Assembly (NCBI GenBank): GCA_947627525.1
Contig: CANQWJ010000026.1
Location: forward strand, 1 to 11,202
Source: an uncultured Bacilli bacterium
Lineage (GTDB): Bacteria > Bacillota_I > Bacilli_A > RF39 > UBA660
Direction: 5' to 3'
DNA length: 11,202 nt
Under the pieces are notes generated by a model. The model saw only the letters and a program-made list of their open reading frames with translations, had not been told where the DNA came from and made no database searches. A program made the translations under genes and the position numbers. Shown piece by piece: positions 6,400-11,202 of this stretch. Numbering within the stretch: the first letter of the stretch is position 1; each line of letters opens with the position of its first letter.

Positions 6400-6417
6400 A
6401 ATTGATGGAGGTAAAAT

Positions 6418-6897
6418 ATGAATGATAGATTTGCGGAAATATTTGATCTTTATAAAAATGATATTTATCGTTTAGCATTTTCCTATACTAAAAACATTTC
6501 AGATAGTGATGACATTGTCCAAAATGTTTTTGTGAAACTGTACCGTAGAGAAGAAATTTTAGAAAAAGATGATAAAGACATAAAGAAATGGTTAATTAGA
6601 GTGTGTATTAATGAATGTAAGACATTGTTATTATCTAGTTGGAAGAGAAAGATTAGTTCTCTTTCGGAAAAAGAAGAAAATATTAAGAGTGAGATGCCTA
6701 GTAATGATGTTTTAAATGCGGTATTAGAATTACCAAAGAAATATCGTATTGTTACATATTTGTATTACTATGAGGATTATAAAATTAAAGAAATTGCGCA
6801 AATATTAAGGATATCAGAAACGAGTATTCAAACGCGACTAGCTCGTGCGAGAAAACAATTAAAAGAAATATTAATGGAGGTTTGGGATGATGAATAA
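6418..6897 (+). CDS. ECF-like RNA polymerase sigma factor
   Basis: This 159-residue protein has the minimal two-domain structure of an extracytoplasmic-function sigma factor. Region 2 (about 5-72) contains IYRLAFSYTKNISDSDDIVQ (16-35) and NVFVKLYRR, which bind core polymerase and the -10 element. Region 4 (about 98-152) contains LPKKYRIVTYLYYYEDYKI and the helix-turn-helix IAQILRISETSIQTRLARAR (126-145), which reads the -35 element. No region 1 or 3 and no C-terminal extension are present. TGGAGGT lies 6 nt before the ATG. The downstream gene starts inside this one (11-nt overlap) and encodes a membrane protein of the type that restrains such factors, so the pair likely forms a signal-responsive, possibly self-activating unit. 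Confidence 0.93.
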   Translation: MNDRFAEIFDLYKNDIYRLAFSYTKNISDSDDIVQNVFVKLYRREEILEKDDKDIKKWLIRVCINECKTLLLSSWKRKISSLSEKEENIKSEMPSNDVLNAVLELPKKYRIVTYLYYYEDYKIKEIAQILRISETSIQTRLARARKQLKEILMEVWDDE

Positions 6898-7738
6898 TAA
6901 TAAAAAAGTAAAACAAGCTTATTTAGATGTCAATGTTTCTAGTGATTTAGAAAGGAAAATATTAAATATGACTATTAATAAAGAAGTTAAGAAAAGAAAG
7001 TTTAAGTTGGCATATCTTGTTATTATTGCTGTTGTTATAACTGGGTTTTCACTATCTTTTGCCTATGCTAAGGAGATAAAAGAAGTAGTTCAAAAAATCT
7101 TTAGTTTAGAAATATCAAAAAATCATGAAGATTTGGATACTGTTGAAATTGATGTTGGTGAAAGTGGAATAACACGAGATATACCTGACACTTTTAAAAG
7201 AAGTGAGAAAAAAATAGTTGAAAGTAAGACGATTGATGCTCAAGGTAATATCGTCATGAAAGATGGAAAACCGGTAGTTGAGATATTAGAAGAAGATATT
7301 CCATTAACGAGAACTATTGGCGAAATAGAAAAAGATTTAGGATTTCCAATATTAAAATACAAAAATAATGATAAAACAGAAGCTAGTTATACAACTGATA
7401 TCAATAAAGATGATACAATTGGTCGTGTTTGGTTATGGATACCAAACTTTTATGAAGAAAAAGATAAGTATTGTGTGTTATATGTTATGATTCTTGATGA
7501 TAATGCCGATAGTAATTATTTTATAACAAATCCTAATGATATTGATACGAGTGAGAAAATTGATGAAGAGATATACCATACTGACAATATTAAAGAAGAT
7601 ATTTTGCTTTATGCGGATGATAGTGATAGTAATACTTTGCGAGCTCTTTTCTATCATGATGGTATTAGATATCAATTAGAGGCAAACGCCATGACGAGAG
7701 ACGAGTTTAAAACTCTTTTAGATAATTTAAAATATTAA
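6887..7738 (+). CDS. Membrane anti-sigma-like protein
   Basis: This 283-residue protein probably holds the neighbouring sigma factor inactive until an outside signal arrives. A cytoplasmic tail of about 38 residues (VKQAYLDVNVSSDLERKI, then a basic KKRKFK) precedes one membrane helix, AYLVIIAVVITGFSLSFAYA (42-61), and a large outer domain of about 220 residues. Tail, helix and the segment after it (KEIKEVVQKIFSL) resemble the DUF4179 family often encoded beside ECF sigma genes in Firmicutes. The tail has no HxxxCxxC zinc anti-sigma motif. The outer domain is acidic, with IGEIEKDLGFPILKYKNND near its middle and no cysteine pair or catalytic motif. TGGAGG is 6 nt before ATG 6887 and 9 nt before ATG 6890. 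A strong terminator begins at the stop codon. Confidence 0.8.
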   Translation: MMNNNKKVKQAYLDVNVSSDLERKILNMTINKEVKKRKFKLAYLVIIAVVITGFSLSFAYAKEIKEVVQKIFSLEISKNHEDLDTVEIDVGESGITRDIPDTFKRSEKKIVESKTIDAQGNIVMKDGKPVVEILEEDIPLTRTIGEIEKDLGFPILKYKNNDKTEASYTTDINKDDTIGRVWLWIPNFYEEKDKYCVLYVMILDDNADSNYFITNPNDIDTSEKIDEEIYHTDNIKEDILLYADDSDSNTLRALFYHDGIRYQLEANAMTRDEFKTLLDNLKY

Positions 7739-7762
7739 GACTGGGAAACTAGTCTTTTTTTT
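7737..7762 (+). terminator. Intrinsic terminator of the sigma/anti-sigma operon
   Basis: AAGACT (7737-7742) pairs with AGTCTT (7751-7756), extended inward by G-U and G-C pairs to close a GAAA tetraloop, giving 8 bp. Eight Ts (7755-7762) follow. The stem begins in the stop codon. This is a textbook intrinsic terminator. Confidence 0.88.
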
Positions 7763-7788
7763 ACTTTACACAACGAATTTTGTCGAAA

Positions 7789-7815
7789 TTAGCACTTTCA
7801 CTTGACAAGTGCCAA
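7789..7815. promoter_or_regulatory. CIRCE operator (HrcA binding site)
   Basis: TTAGCACTT (7789-7797), exactly nine bases, then AAGTGCCAA (7807-7815). The CIRCE consensus is TTAGCACTC-N9-GAGTGCTAA. The last base of the left arm and first base of the right arm are both changed, so they still pair, as in a site kept by selection; the remaining difference (C for T in the right arm) leaves a G-T type mismatch. It overlaps the -35 box of the hsp20 promoter, so HrcA would repress until heat shock. Confidence 0.88.
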
Positions 7816-7830
7816 CTATAGTGTTAATAT
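7802..7830 (+). promoter_or_regulatory. Promoter of hsp20
   Basis: A perfect TTGACA (7802-7807) and TAATAT (7825-7830) are 17 bp apart. The -35 box lies within the CIRCE element. Transcription would start near 7837, leaving a leader of about 93 nt, much longer than others in this window. Confidence 0.85.
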
Positions 7831-7836
7831 GTTAGA

Positions 7837-7929
7837 TGTAGGGGAAAAAAGAATACTCCTATGGTATTAAAATTATATTTTTGTGCTACCTAAATGGTGT
7901 CAACACATAAAGAAAGGAAGTAGATATAT
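7837..7929 (+). promoter_or_regulatory. Long structured leader of hsp20 (possible RNA thermometer)
   Basis: The leader holds a small hairpin (AATAC 7852-7856 with GTATT 7864-7868). An alternative pairing joins TACTCCT (7854-7860) to the ribosome binding site AGGAAGTA (7915-7922) with one bulged A. This second fold would hide the Shine-Dalgarno at low temperature and melt on heating. The pairing is short and found by eye, so the thermometer idea is only a hypothesis. Confidence 0.3.
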
Positions 7930-8346
7930 ATGATGTTAGTACCAAGAAGAAATGATTTCGATTTATTTGGAGATGTTTTTGATGATGCCTTCTTTGGAAG
8001 AAATGAAAGTAAAGTAATGAAGACAGACATTAAGGAACTTGATGATGGTTATGAATTATTAGTTGATTTACCAGGATTCACTAAAGAAAATCTTGATCTT
8101 TCAATTGAGAATGGTTATTTGACAATTAATGCTAAAACAGATTCTGATAAAGAAGAAAAAGAAGAAGGAAAATACGTTCGTCGTGAAAGATATAGTGGTG
8201 AATTCTCAAGAAGTTTCTATGTTGGAGATGACATTACTGAAGATGACATTAAAGCTTCATTTAAGAATGGTGTTTTAAATGTTAAAGTTCCAAAGAAAGA
8301 AGTCACAAAGAAAGACGAAAAGAAATATATCGATATCGAAGATTAG
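7930..8346 (+). CDS. Small heat-shock protein, Hsp20/alpha-crystallin family
   Basis: Small heat-shock proteins bind unfolding proteins without using ATP and hold them for refolding by DnaK. The 138 residues show the bacterial class A layout: a short aromatic N-terminal arm (DFDLFGDVFDDAFFG, 9-23), the alpha-crystallin domain with MKTDIKELDDGYELLVDLPG (30-49), NGYLTINAKT (61-70), YVRRERYSGEFSRSFYV (82-98) and the signature FKNGVLNVKVPK (111-122), and a C-terminal tail with an I-x-I oligomer motif (IDI, 134-136). The length is normal. GGAAG lies 9 nt before ATG 7930. The gene stands alone, under a CIRCE-controlled promoter and followed by its own terminator, which makes HrcA control very likely. 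Confidence 0.95.
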   Translation: MMLVPRRNDFDLFGDVFDDAFFGRNESKVMKTDIKELDDGYELLVDLPGFTKENLDLSIENGYLTINAKTDSDKEEKEEGKYVRRERYSGEFSRSFYVGDDITEDDIKASFKNGVLNVKVPKKEVTKKDEKKYIDIED

Positions 8347-8355
8347 TAGTAATTT

Positions 8356-8381
8356 AGGCAACTTGATTGTTGCCTTTTTTT
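8356..8381 (+). terminator. Intrinsic terminator of hsp20
   Basis: AGGCAAC (8356-8362) pairs with GTTGCCT (8369-8375) around a 6-base loop and is followed by seven Ts (8375-8381). The stem is the most GC-rich short element nearby. It overlaps the -35 box of the next promoter. Confidence 0.9.
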
Positions 8382-8391
8382 GTGTTATTAT
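8363..8391 (+). promoter_or_regulatory. Promoter overlapping the hsp20 terminator
   Basis: TTGATT, the terminator loop (8363-8368), and TATTAT (8386-8391) are 17 bp apart. A start near 8398 leaves a leader of about 17 nt containing GAGGTGAT. The -35 box being a terminator loop is unusually economical, though the match to consensus is moderate. Confidence 0.45.
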
Positions 8392-8414
8392 AGTGAGCCA
8401 TAAGAGGTGATACT

Positions 8415-8894
8415 ATGGTTAAATCAATCGTTCATATGAAGGAAGATTCTATTTGTCCTGATGATGAAGAAATTTTTAATGTAACATTAGAAAATATTAG
8501 AAAGTTACCAGAAAGAATTAATATGGGATTAAGTGTTATTTATCCTGAAAGAAAACAAGAATATGTTGAATATTTACTTGAAAAGGCAAAAACTAGTGAT
8601 TGTTCTTTTATGGATACAGCATTGCAAATAATGCTTTTATTAGATAGCGGTGCCAGTGTTGAACAAGCATCTAAATTAATTCATTCTGATGATGAAAATC
8701 GTGAACGAAGTATGGTCTTTTTATTTTCTAAAAGAGGTCCAGAGTTCTTTCTTCAAACTTCTAGAGTTCCTTTTGAGAGAATGGACTGTGAAACAAGACA
8801 AAGTATTCGTAATAAAGTATTAGAAAATGATACTTTTGCTAGGAGAGAACTTACTAGTCGTGGTATAATTAAAGAGAAAAAATTTGAGAGTTAA
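8415..8894 (+). CDS. Hypothetical protein
   Basis: I do not recognise this 159-residue protein. It is soluble, with no signal peptide or membrane segment, and appears mostly helical. The middle (about 46-90: KQEYVEYLLEKAKTSDCSF, MDTALQIMLLLDSGASVEQA, SKLIH) looks like two or three short alpha-helices. A region with FLFSKRGPEFFLQTSRVPFE (102-121) follows, then the basic helix RQSIRNKVLENDTFARRELT. Three cysteines are at 14, 63 and 125. Codon use matches its neighbours. GAGGTGAT precedes the ATG by 4 nt. It has its own promoter and is followed by a hairpin at the stop codon, so it is probably a single-gene transcript or the weakly separated first gene of the next group. Confidence 0.8.
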   Translation: MVKSIVHMKEDSICPDDEEIFNVTLENIRKLPERINMGLSVIYPERKQEYVEYLLEKAKTSDCSFMDTALQIMLLLDSGASVEQASKLIHSDDENRERSMVFLFSKRGPEFFLQTSRVPFERMDCETRQSIRNKVLENDTFARRELTSRGIIKEKKFES

Positions 8895-8914
8895 GAATAT
8901 ATTTCTTAACTTTT
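8886..8914 (+). terminator. AT-rich hairpin, weak terminator
   Basis: GTTAAGAA (8890-8897) pairs perfectly with TTCTTAAC (8903-8910) around a 5-base loop. A-U and G-U pairs extend it outward to 8886/8914. The right side runs into TTTTATTT. The hairpin includes the stop codon. Its low GC suggests partial termination, so some transcripts may continue into the next gene. Confidence 0.5.
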
Positions 8915-8933
8915 ATTTAAAAGAGGATTTTTT

Positions 8934-9965
8934 ATGAATATTGAAGATGAAGTATTTAAAAAGTATTATTTAAATGTTAATAAATTATTGCGATATGGTT
9001 TTATAAAAGATAATAATATTTATACTTATTCTTGTAATATTTTAGATGATACTTTTAGAGTTTTTATAACAGTAACTAATGAAGGCAAGGTAAAAGGCAA
9101 GATATTTGATAACGAAATGGATGAAGAATATACTAATTTTCGTATTGAAGCACAAAATGGAGAGTTTGTAAATTCTGTTCGTGATTCTTATCATCAGGTA
9201 TTAATGGATATTGCTCAAAAGTGTTTTGATAAAAGACCTTTTGTTTATGAACAAGCTAATCGTTTAACGTTATTAATTAAAGAAAAATTTGGTGATGATC
9301 CCGAATTTCCTTGGGATGATTTAGATGGTAGTGGTGTCTTTCGTAATCCTAGAAACCGCAAATGGTATGGCTTGATAATGAATATCAATAAGAAAAAATT
9401 GGATGGTGAAGACCGCGAAGTTGAAGTTTTGAACGTTAAATTAGATGAAGAAGAAATTCAAAAGTTGATTAGGAAAAAGGGCTATTATACTTGTTATCAC
9501 ATGAATAAGAAAAAATGGATAACAATTATTCTTGATGATACTTTAAGTGATGAAATAATAATGGAACACCTAACTGAAAGTCATAATTATACAGTTAATC
9601 CTAATGAATGGTTAGTACCAGCAAATCCTAGTTATTATGATATAATTGGACATTTTGAAAAGGAAGATATAACTACTTGGAAACAATCTAGTGATGTTTT
9701 AGTTGGTGATATTGTCTATATGTATGTCGGTTCACCTTATTCATCTTTAATGTATAAATGTGTGGCTTTAGAAGTTAATATTCCTTGTTCTTATAAAGAT
9801 AAAAATGTATCGATGTCGCGCCTTATGAAATTGAAGTTATTAGAAAAGTATGATAAAGATCAATATTCATTAGATAAATTAAAGAAATATGGCATTAAAT
9901 CAGTTCGTGGACCTAGATATGTTCCTAAAAAATTGAGTAATGAATTAAATAAGAAAAAGAAGTGA
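8934..9965 (+). CDS. YjbR/MmcQ-domain protein fused to an EVE-type domain
   Basis: The 343-residue protein carries two known small domains, both without a firmly established reaction. Residues 1-100 form a lead domain (LLRYGF...YTYSCNILDDTFRVFITV...DEEYTNF). Residues 105-218 match MmcQ/YjbR (DUF419): FGDDPEFPWDD, GVFRNPRNRKWYGLIMNI, VEVLNVKLD and the hallmark YHMNKKKWITIILDDTLSDE (188-207). Residues 224-336 match the EVE domain of the PUA superfamily: NEWLVPANPSYYDI, WKQSSDVLVGDIVYMYVGSP (249-268) and YGIKSVRGPRYVP at the end. PUA-like EVE domains bind modified bases in RNA or DNA. GAGG is 7 nt before the ATG. The stop codon TGA lies in the ribosome binding site of the next gene, showing tight coupling. 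Confidence 0.85.
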   Translation: MNIEDEVFKKYYLNVNKLLRYGFIKDNNIYTYSCNILDDTFRVFITVTNEGKVKGKIFDNEMDEEYTNFRIEAQNGEFVNSVRDSYHQVLMDIAQKCFDKRPFVYEQANRLTLLIKEKFGDDPEFPWDDLDGSGVFRNPRNRKWYGLIMNINKKKLDGEDREVEVLNVKLDEEEIQKLIRKKGYYTCYHMNKKKWITIILDDTLSDEIIMEHLTESHNYTVNPNEWLVPANPSYYDIIGHFEKEDITTWKQSSDVLVGDIVYMYVGSPYSSLMYKCVALEVNIPCSYKDKNVSMSRLMKLKLLEKYDKDQYSLDKLKKYGIKSVRGPRYVPKKLSNELNKKKK

Positions 9966-9969
9966 TAAT

Positions 9970-10443
9970 ATGGCAATTGAACAAGTACGTAAATATTTAA
10001 AAAAATATAATTTAGATGATAAGATAATGGAATTTTCTGTTTCTTCGGCAACGGTTAGAGAAGCTTCTATTGCTCTTGGGTGCAAGGAAGAAGAAATAGC
10101 TAAAACATTGGGCTTTTTAGTTCAAGATAAAGTTATTTTAATCGTCACAGCAGGAAATCAAAAAATAGATAATGCTAAGTATAAACAAGAATTTCATACT
10201 AAAGCTAAAATGATTCCGTTTGCTGATGTTGAAACTTTGGTTGGGCATGCTGTTGGTGGTGTTTGTCCCTTTGGCATTAATGAGGGAATTGATGTTTATC
10301 TAGATATCTCTTTAAAGAACTATCAATATGTCTATCCGGCTTGTGGTAGTAGTAATAGTGCTATTAAATTAAGTTTAGATGAATTAGAAAAAACATCTAA
10401 CTATCTTAAATGGGTTGATGTTTGTAAAAAGATGGAGGATTAA
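9970..10443 (+). CDS. YbaK/EbsC-family aminoacyl-tRNA deacylase
   Basis: Members of this family hydrolyse wrongly charged tRNAs, such as Cys-tRNA(Pro) or Ala-tRNA(Pro), after their release from the synthetase. The 157 residues contain the ATVREASIALGCKEEEIAKT segment (27-46), the conserved lysine at 45 in AKTLGF, VGHAVGGVCPFGI (91-103) and YVYPACGSSNSAIKLSLDEL (120-139). These are the standard family marks at usual length. The substrate amino acid cannot be told. GAAGTGAT, which includes the stop of the preceding gene, precedes the start by 4 nt. The Nudix gene starts 1 nt after its stop. A translation-fidelity role fits with the tRNA synthetase gene downstream. Confidence 0.92.
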   Translation: MAIEQVRKYLKKYNLDDKIMEFSVSSATVREASIALGCKEEEIAKTLGFLVQDKVILIVTAGNQKIDNAKYKQEFHTKAKMIPFADVETLVGHAVGGVCPFGINEGIDVYLDISLKNYQYVYPACGSSNSAIKLSLDELEKTSNYLKWVDVCKKMED

Positions 10444-10444
10444 T

Positions 10445-10852
10445 ATGAAGAAAGTTGTTGGAACAATGTTTTTTAATGAAAGTAAATTGTTAATTGATAA
10501 GCCCCGTAAACGACCAACTTATCAAATGATTGGTGGTAGTGTAGAAGAAGGAGAATTGCCTCTTTATGCCGCTATTCGTGAGTGCCATGAAGAATTAGGA
10601 AAGTATGCTAGTTTTGACGAAAAATTATTTGAATTAGTTATGGAATTTGATGAGATTGCAACAAGTGATGGAGTAACGCCAATTCATTTTTATGTCTATA
10701 AGTATAATGGTACTTTAAGTGGTGAGTTAACAACATCTGATGAAATTGAAAATTTCAAATGGTACGATTCTTCTTGTGGAACTGATATTCTTTCTAATAC
10801 TTTGAAAAATGAAGTAGTTCCTTATTGTTTAGAGAAAAAGTTGATTAAATAG
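10445..10852 (+). CDS. Nudix hydrolase
   Basis: Nudix enzymes cleave nucleoside diphosphates linked to another group, for instance oxidised nucleotides or nucleotide sugars. The 135 residues contain an exact Nudix box at 31-52, G-x5-E-x7-REx2EELG (G31, E37, R45, E46, E49, E50), where the glutamates bind Mg2+. The strand KKVVGTMFFNESKLLIDKP (2-20) and the segment PTYQMIGGSVEEGE are typical. A longer reading from ATG 10415 is open but runs inside the YbaK gene; GGAGG (10434-10438) 6 nt before 10445 fixes the start. It starts 1 nt after the YbaK stop, so the two are probably translated together. The substrate is unknown. Confidence 0.92.
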   Translation: MKKVVGTMFFNESKLLIDKPRKRPTYQMIGGSVEEGELPLYAAIRECHEELGKYASFDEKLFELVMEFDEIATSDGVTPIHFYVYKYNGTLSGELTTSDEIENFKWYDSSCGTDILSNTLKNEVVPYCLEKKLIK

Positions 10853-10853
10853 A

Positions 10854-10890
10854 TAGAAGAAATATTTATTATCAATATTTCTTTTATTTT
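10854..10890 (+). terminator. Terminator of the Nudix operon
   Basis: AAGAAATATT (10857-10866) pairs with AATATTTCTT (10874-10883) around a 7-base loop, extended by three outer pairs to 10854/10886. TTTTATTTT follows. The stem is long (13 bp) but AU-rich. Confidence 0.65.
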
Positions 10891-10921
10891 GTCCTTTTAA
10901 TAGTCAGTTAAAGTTGGTTTG

Positions 10922-10930
10922 TGTTATAAT
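10922..10930 (+). promoter_or_regulatory. Extended -10 promoter of gltX
   Basis: TGTTATAAT (10922-10930) is a perfect extended -10 box (TGnTATAAT). No good -35 lies 17 bp upstream (AGTCAG), which an extended -10 can compensate for. The expected start near 10937 leaves only about 10 nt before the ATG, beginning at the AGGTGAT ribosome binding site. Confidence 0.55.
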
Positions 10931-10946
10931 AACATCAGGTGATATT

Positions 10947-11202
10947 ATGGGAAAAGTTAGAACGCGATTTGCGCCAAGTCCAACGGGATTTATGCATATT
11001 GGAAATTTGCGAAGTGCCTTATTTGAATATTTAGTAGCAAAGTCAAATGGTGGGGATTTCATTTTAAGAATTGAAGATACTGACCAAACTAGATATGTTG
11101 AAGGAGCAGTTGAATTCATTTATAATACTTTAAAACTTTGTGATATTCATATTGATGAAGGGCCACTTGAAGGTGGAGAGTATGGTCCTTATACGCAAAG
11201 TG
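10947..11202 (+). CDS. gltX: Glutamyl-tRNA synthetase, N-terminal part (runs off the window)
   Basis: GltX charges tRNA with glutamate. The first 85 codons are present; the rest lies beyond the window. The class I synthetase nucleotide-binding signature is clear: RTRFAPSPTGFMHIGNLRSA, with HIGN in the place of HIGH (residues 17-20), then LFEYLVAKSNGGDFILRIED (25-44) and TDQTRYVEGAVE. AGGTGAT lies 4 nt before the ATG. The gene has its own promoter and follows a terminator. Being a housekeeping gene, it argues that this is chromosomal sequence. Confidence 0.96.
   Translation, partial: MGKVRTRFAPSPTGFMHIGNLRSALFEYLVAKSNGGDFILRIEDTDQTRYVEGAVEFIYNTLKLCDIHIDEGPLEGGEYGPYTQS

Noticed and set aside
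7478..7675. 65-codon open frame on the minus strand
   Set aside because: It is antisense to the anti-sigma-like gene and is mostly Ile/Asn low-complexity sequence with no ribosome binding site.
9860..10051. 63-codon open frame on the minus strand
   Set aside because: It is antisense to the ends of two clear genes (EVE fusion and YbaK) and has no domain.
10415..10444. Longer N-terminus for the Nudix protein
   Set aside because: The extra residues are the YbaK coding sequence in another frame; GGAGG and family length support ATG 10445.
10904..11119. 71-codon open frame on the minus strand
   Set aside because: It is antisense to the conserved start and promoter of gltX.
1..11202. Mycoplasma code (TGA read as Trp)
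   Set aside because: All tryptophans in the recognised proteins are TGG, no internal TGA occurs, and one gene ends in TGA.
1..11202. CRISPR array, insertion sequence, tRNA, rRNA or riboswitch
   Set aside because: No regularly spaced repeats, transposase, terminal repeats, cloverleaf or conserved aptamer core was seen on either strand.

Overview
The window is very AT-rich DNA from a low-GC member of the Bacilli, or a Mollicutes-adjacent relative. Supporting signs are strong Bacillus-type Shine-Dalgarno sequences (AGGAGG or AGGTGAT), sigma-A-like promoters, a streptococcal-type split CoaB/CoaC pair, a CIRCE heat-shock operator and a sigma factor/membrane anti-sigma pair. No frame has an internal TGA, every tryptophan is TGG and one gene ends in TGA, so the standard bacterial code applies rather than the mycoplasma code. 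Species cannot be named from this sequence.

Layout. (1) 1-1109: a LysR-type regulator on the minus strand, with several AT-rich hairpins behind it, faces a plus-strand operon. The shared intergenic region has two back-to-back promoters and a perfect 8-bp inverted repeat overlapping both, so the regulator plausibly controls itself and the operon. (2) 1126-4770: a tightly packed operon: coaC, coaB, a diverged class II aldolase-fold protein (tentative), a SAM methyltransferase and a PLP aminotransferase that seems to lack its C-terminal helix. CoaB and CoaC perform two consecutive steps of coenzyme A synthesis; the role of the other three is unknown. (3) 4771-5294: a decayed stretch with a recognisable fragment of a PEP synthase-type (PPDK N-terminal) domain. 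(4) 5295-6305: a GNAT acetyltransferase and a cysteine-rich protein of unknown function. (5) 6418-7762: an ECF-like sigma factor overlapping the gene for a single-pass membrane anti-sigma-like protein, closed by a strong terminator. (6) 7789-8381: a small heat-shock protein with a CIRCE site on its promoter, an unusually long leader and a strong terminator. (7) 8415-8894: an unknown 159-residue protein whose promoter overlaps the preceding terminator. (8) 8934-10852: a three-gene run of a YjbR/MmcQ-EVE fusion, a YbaK/EbsC aminoacyl-tRNA deacylase and a Nudix hydrolase, then a terminator. (9) 10947-11202: the first 85 codons of glutamyl-tRNA synthetase, running off the window.

Most promoters inferred here sit only about 10-17 nt upstream of the start codon, so transcripts would begin almost at the ribosome binding site. 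The roughly 93-nt hsp20 leader is the clear exception. No defence system, CRISPR array, insertion sequence, tRNA or rRNA was seen. The window looks like ordinary chromosomal DNA with a few unusual details rather than a new system; the most interesting are the aldolase-like protein co-translated with CoaB, the PEP synthase remnant, the CIRCE-hsp20 leader and the sigma-operon palindrome.
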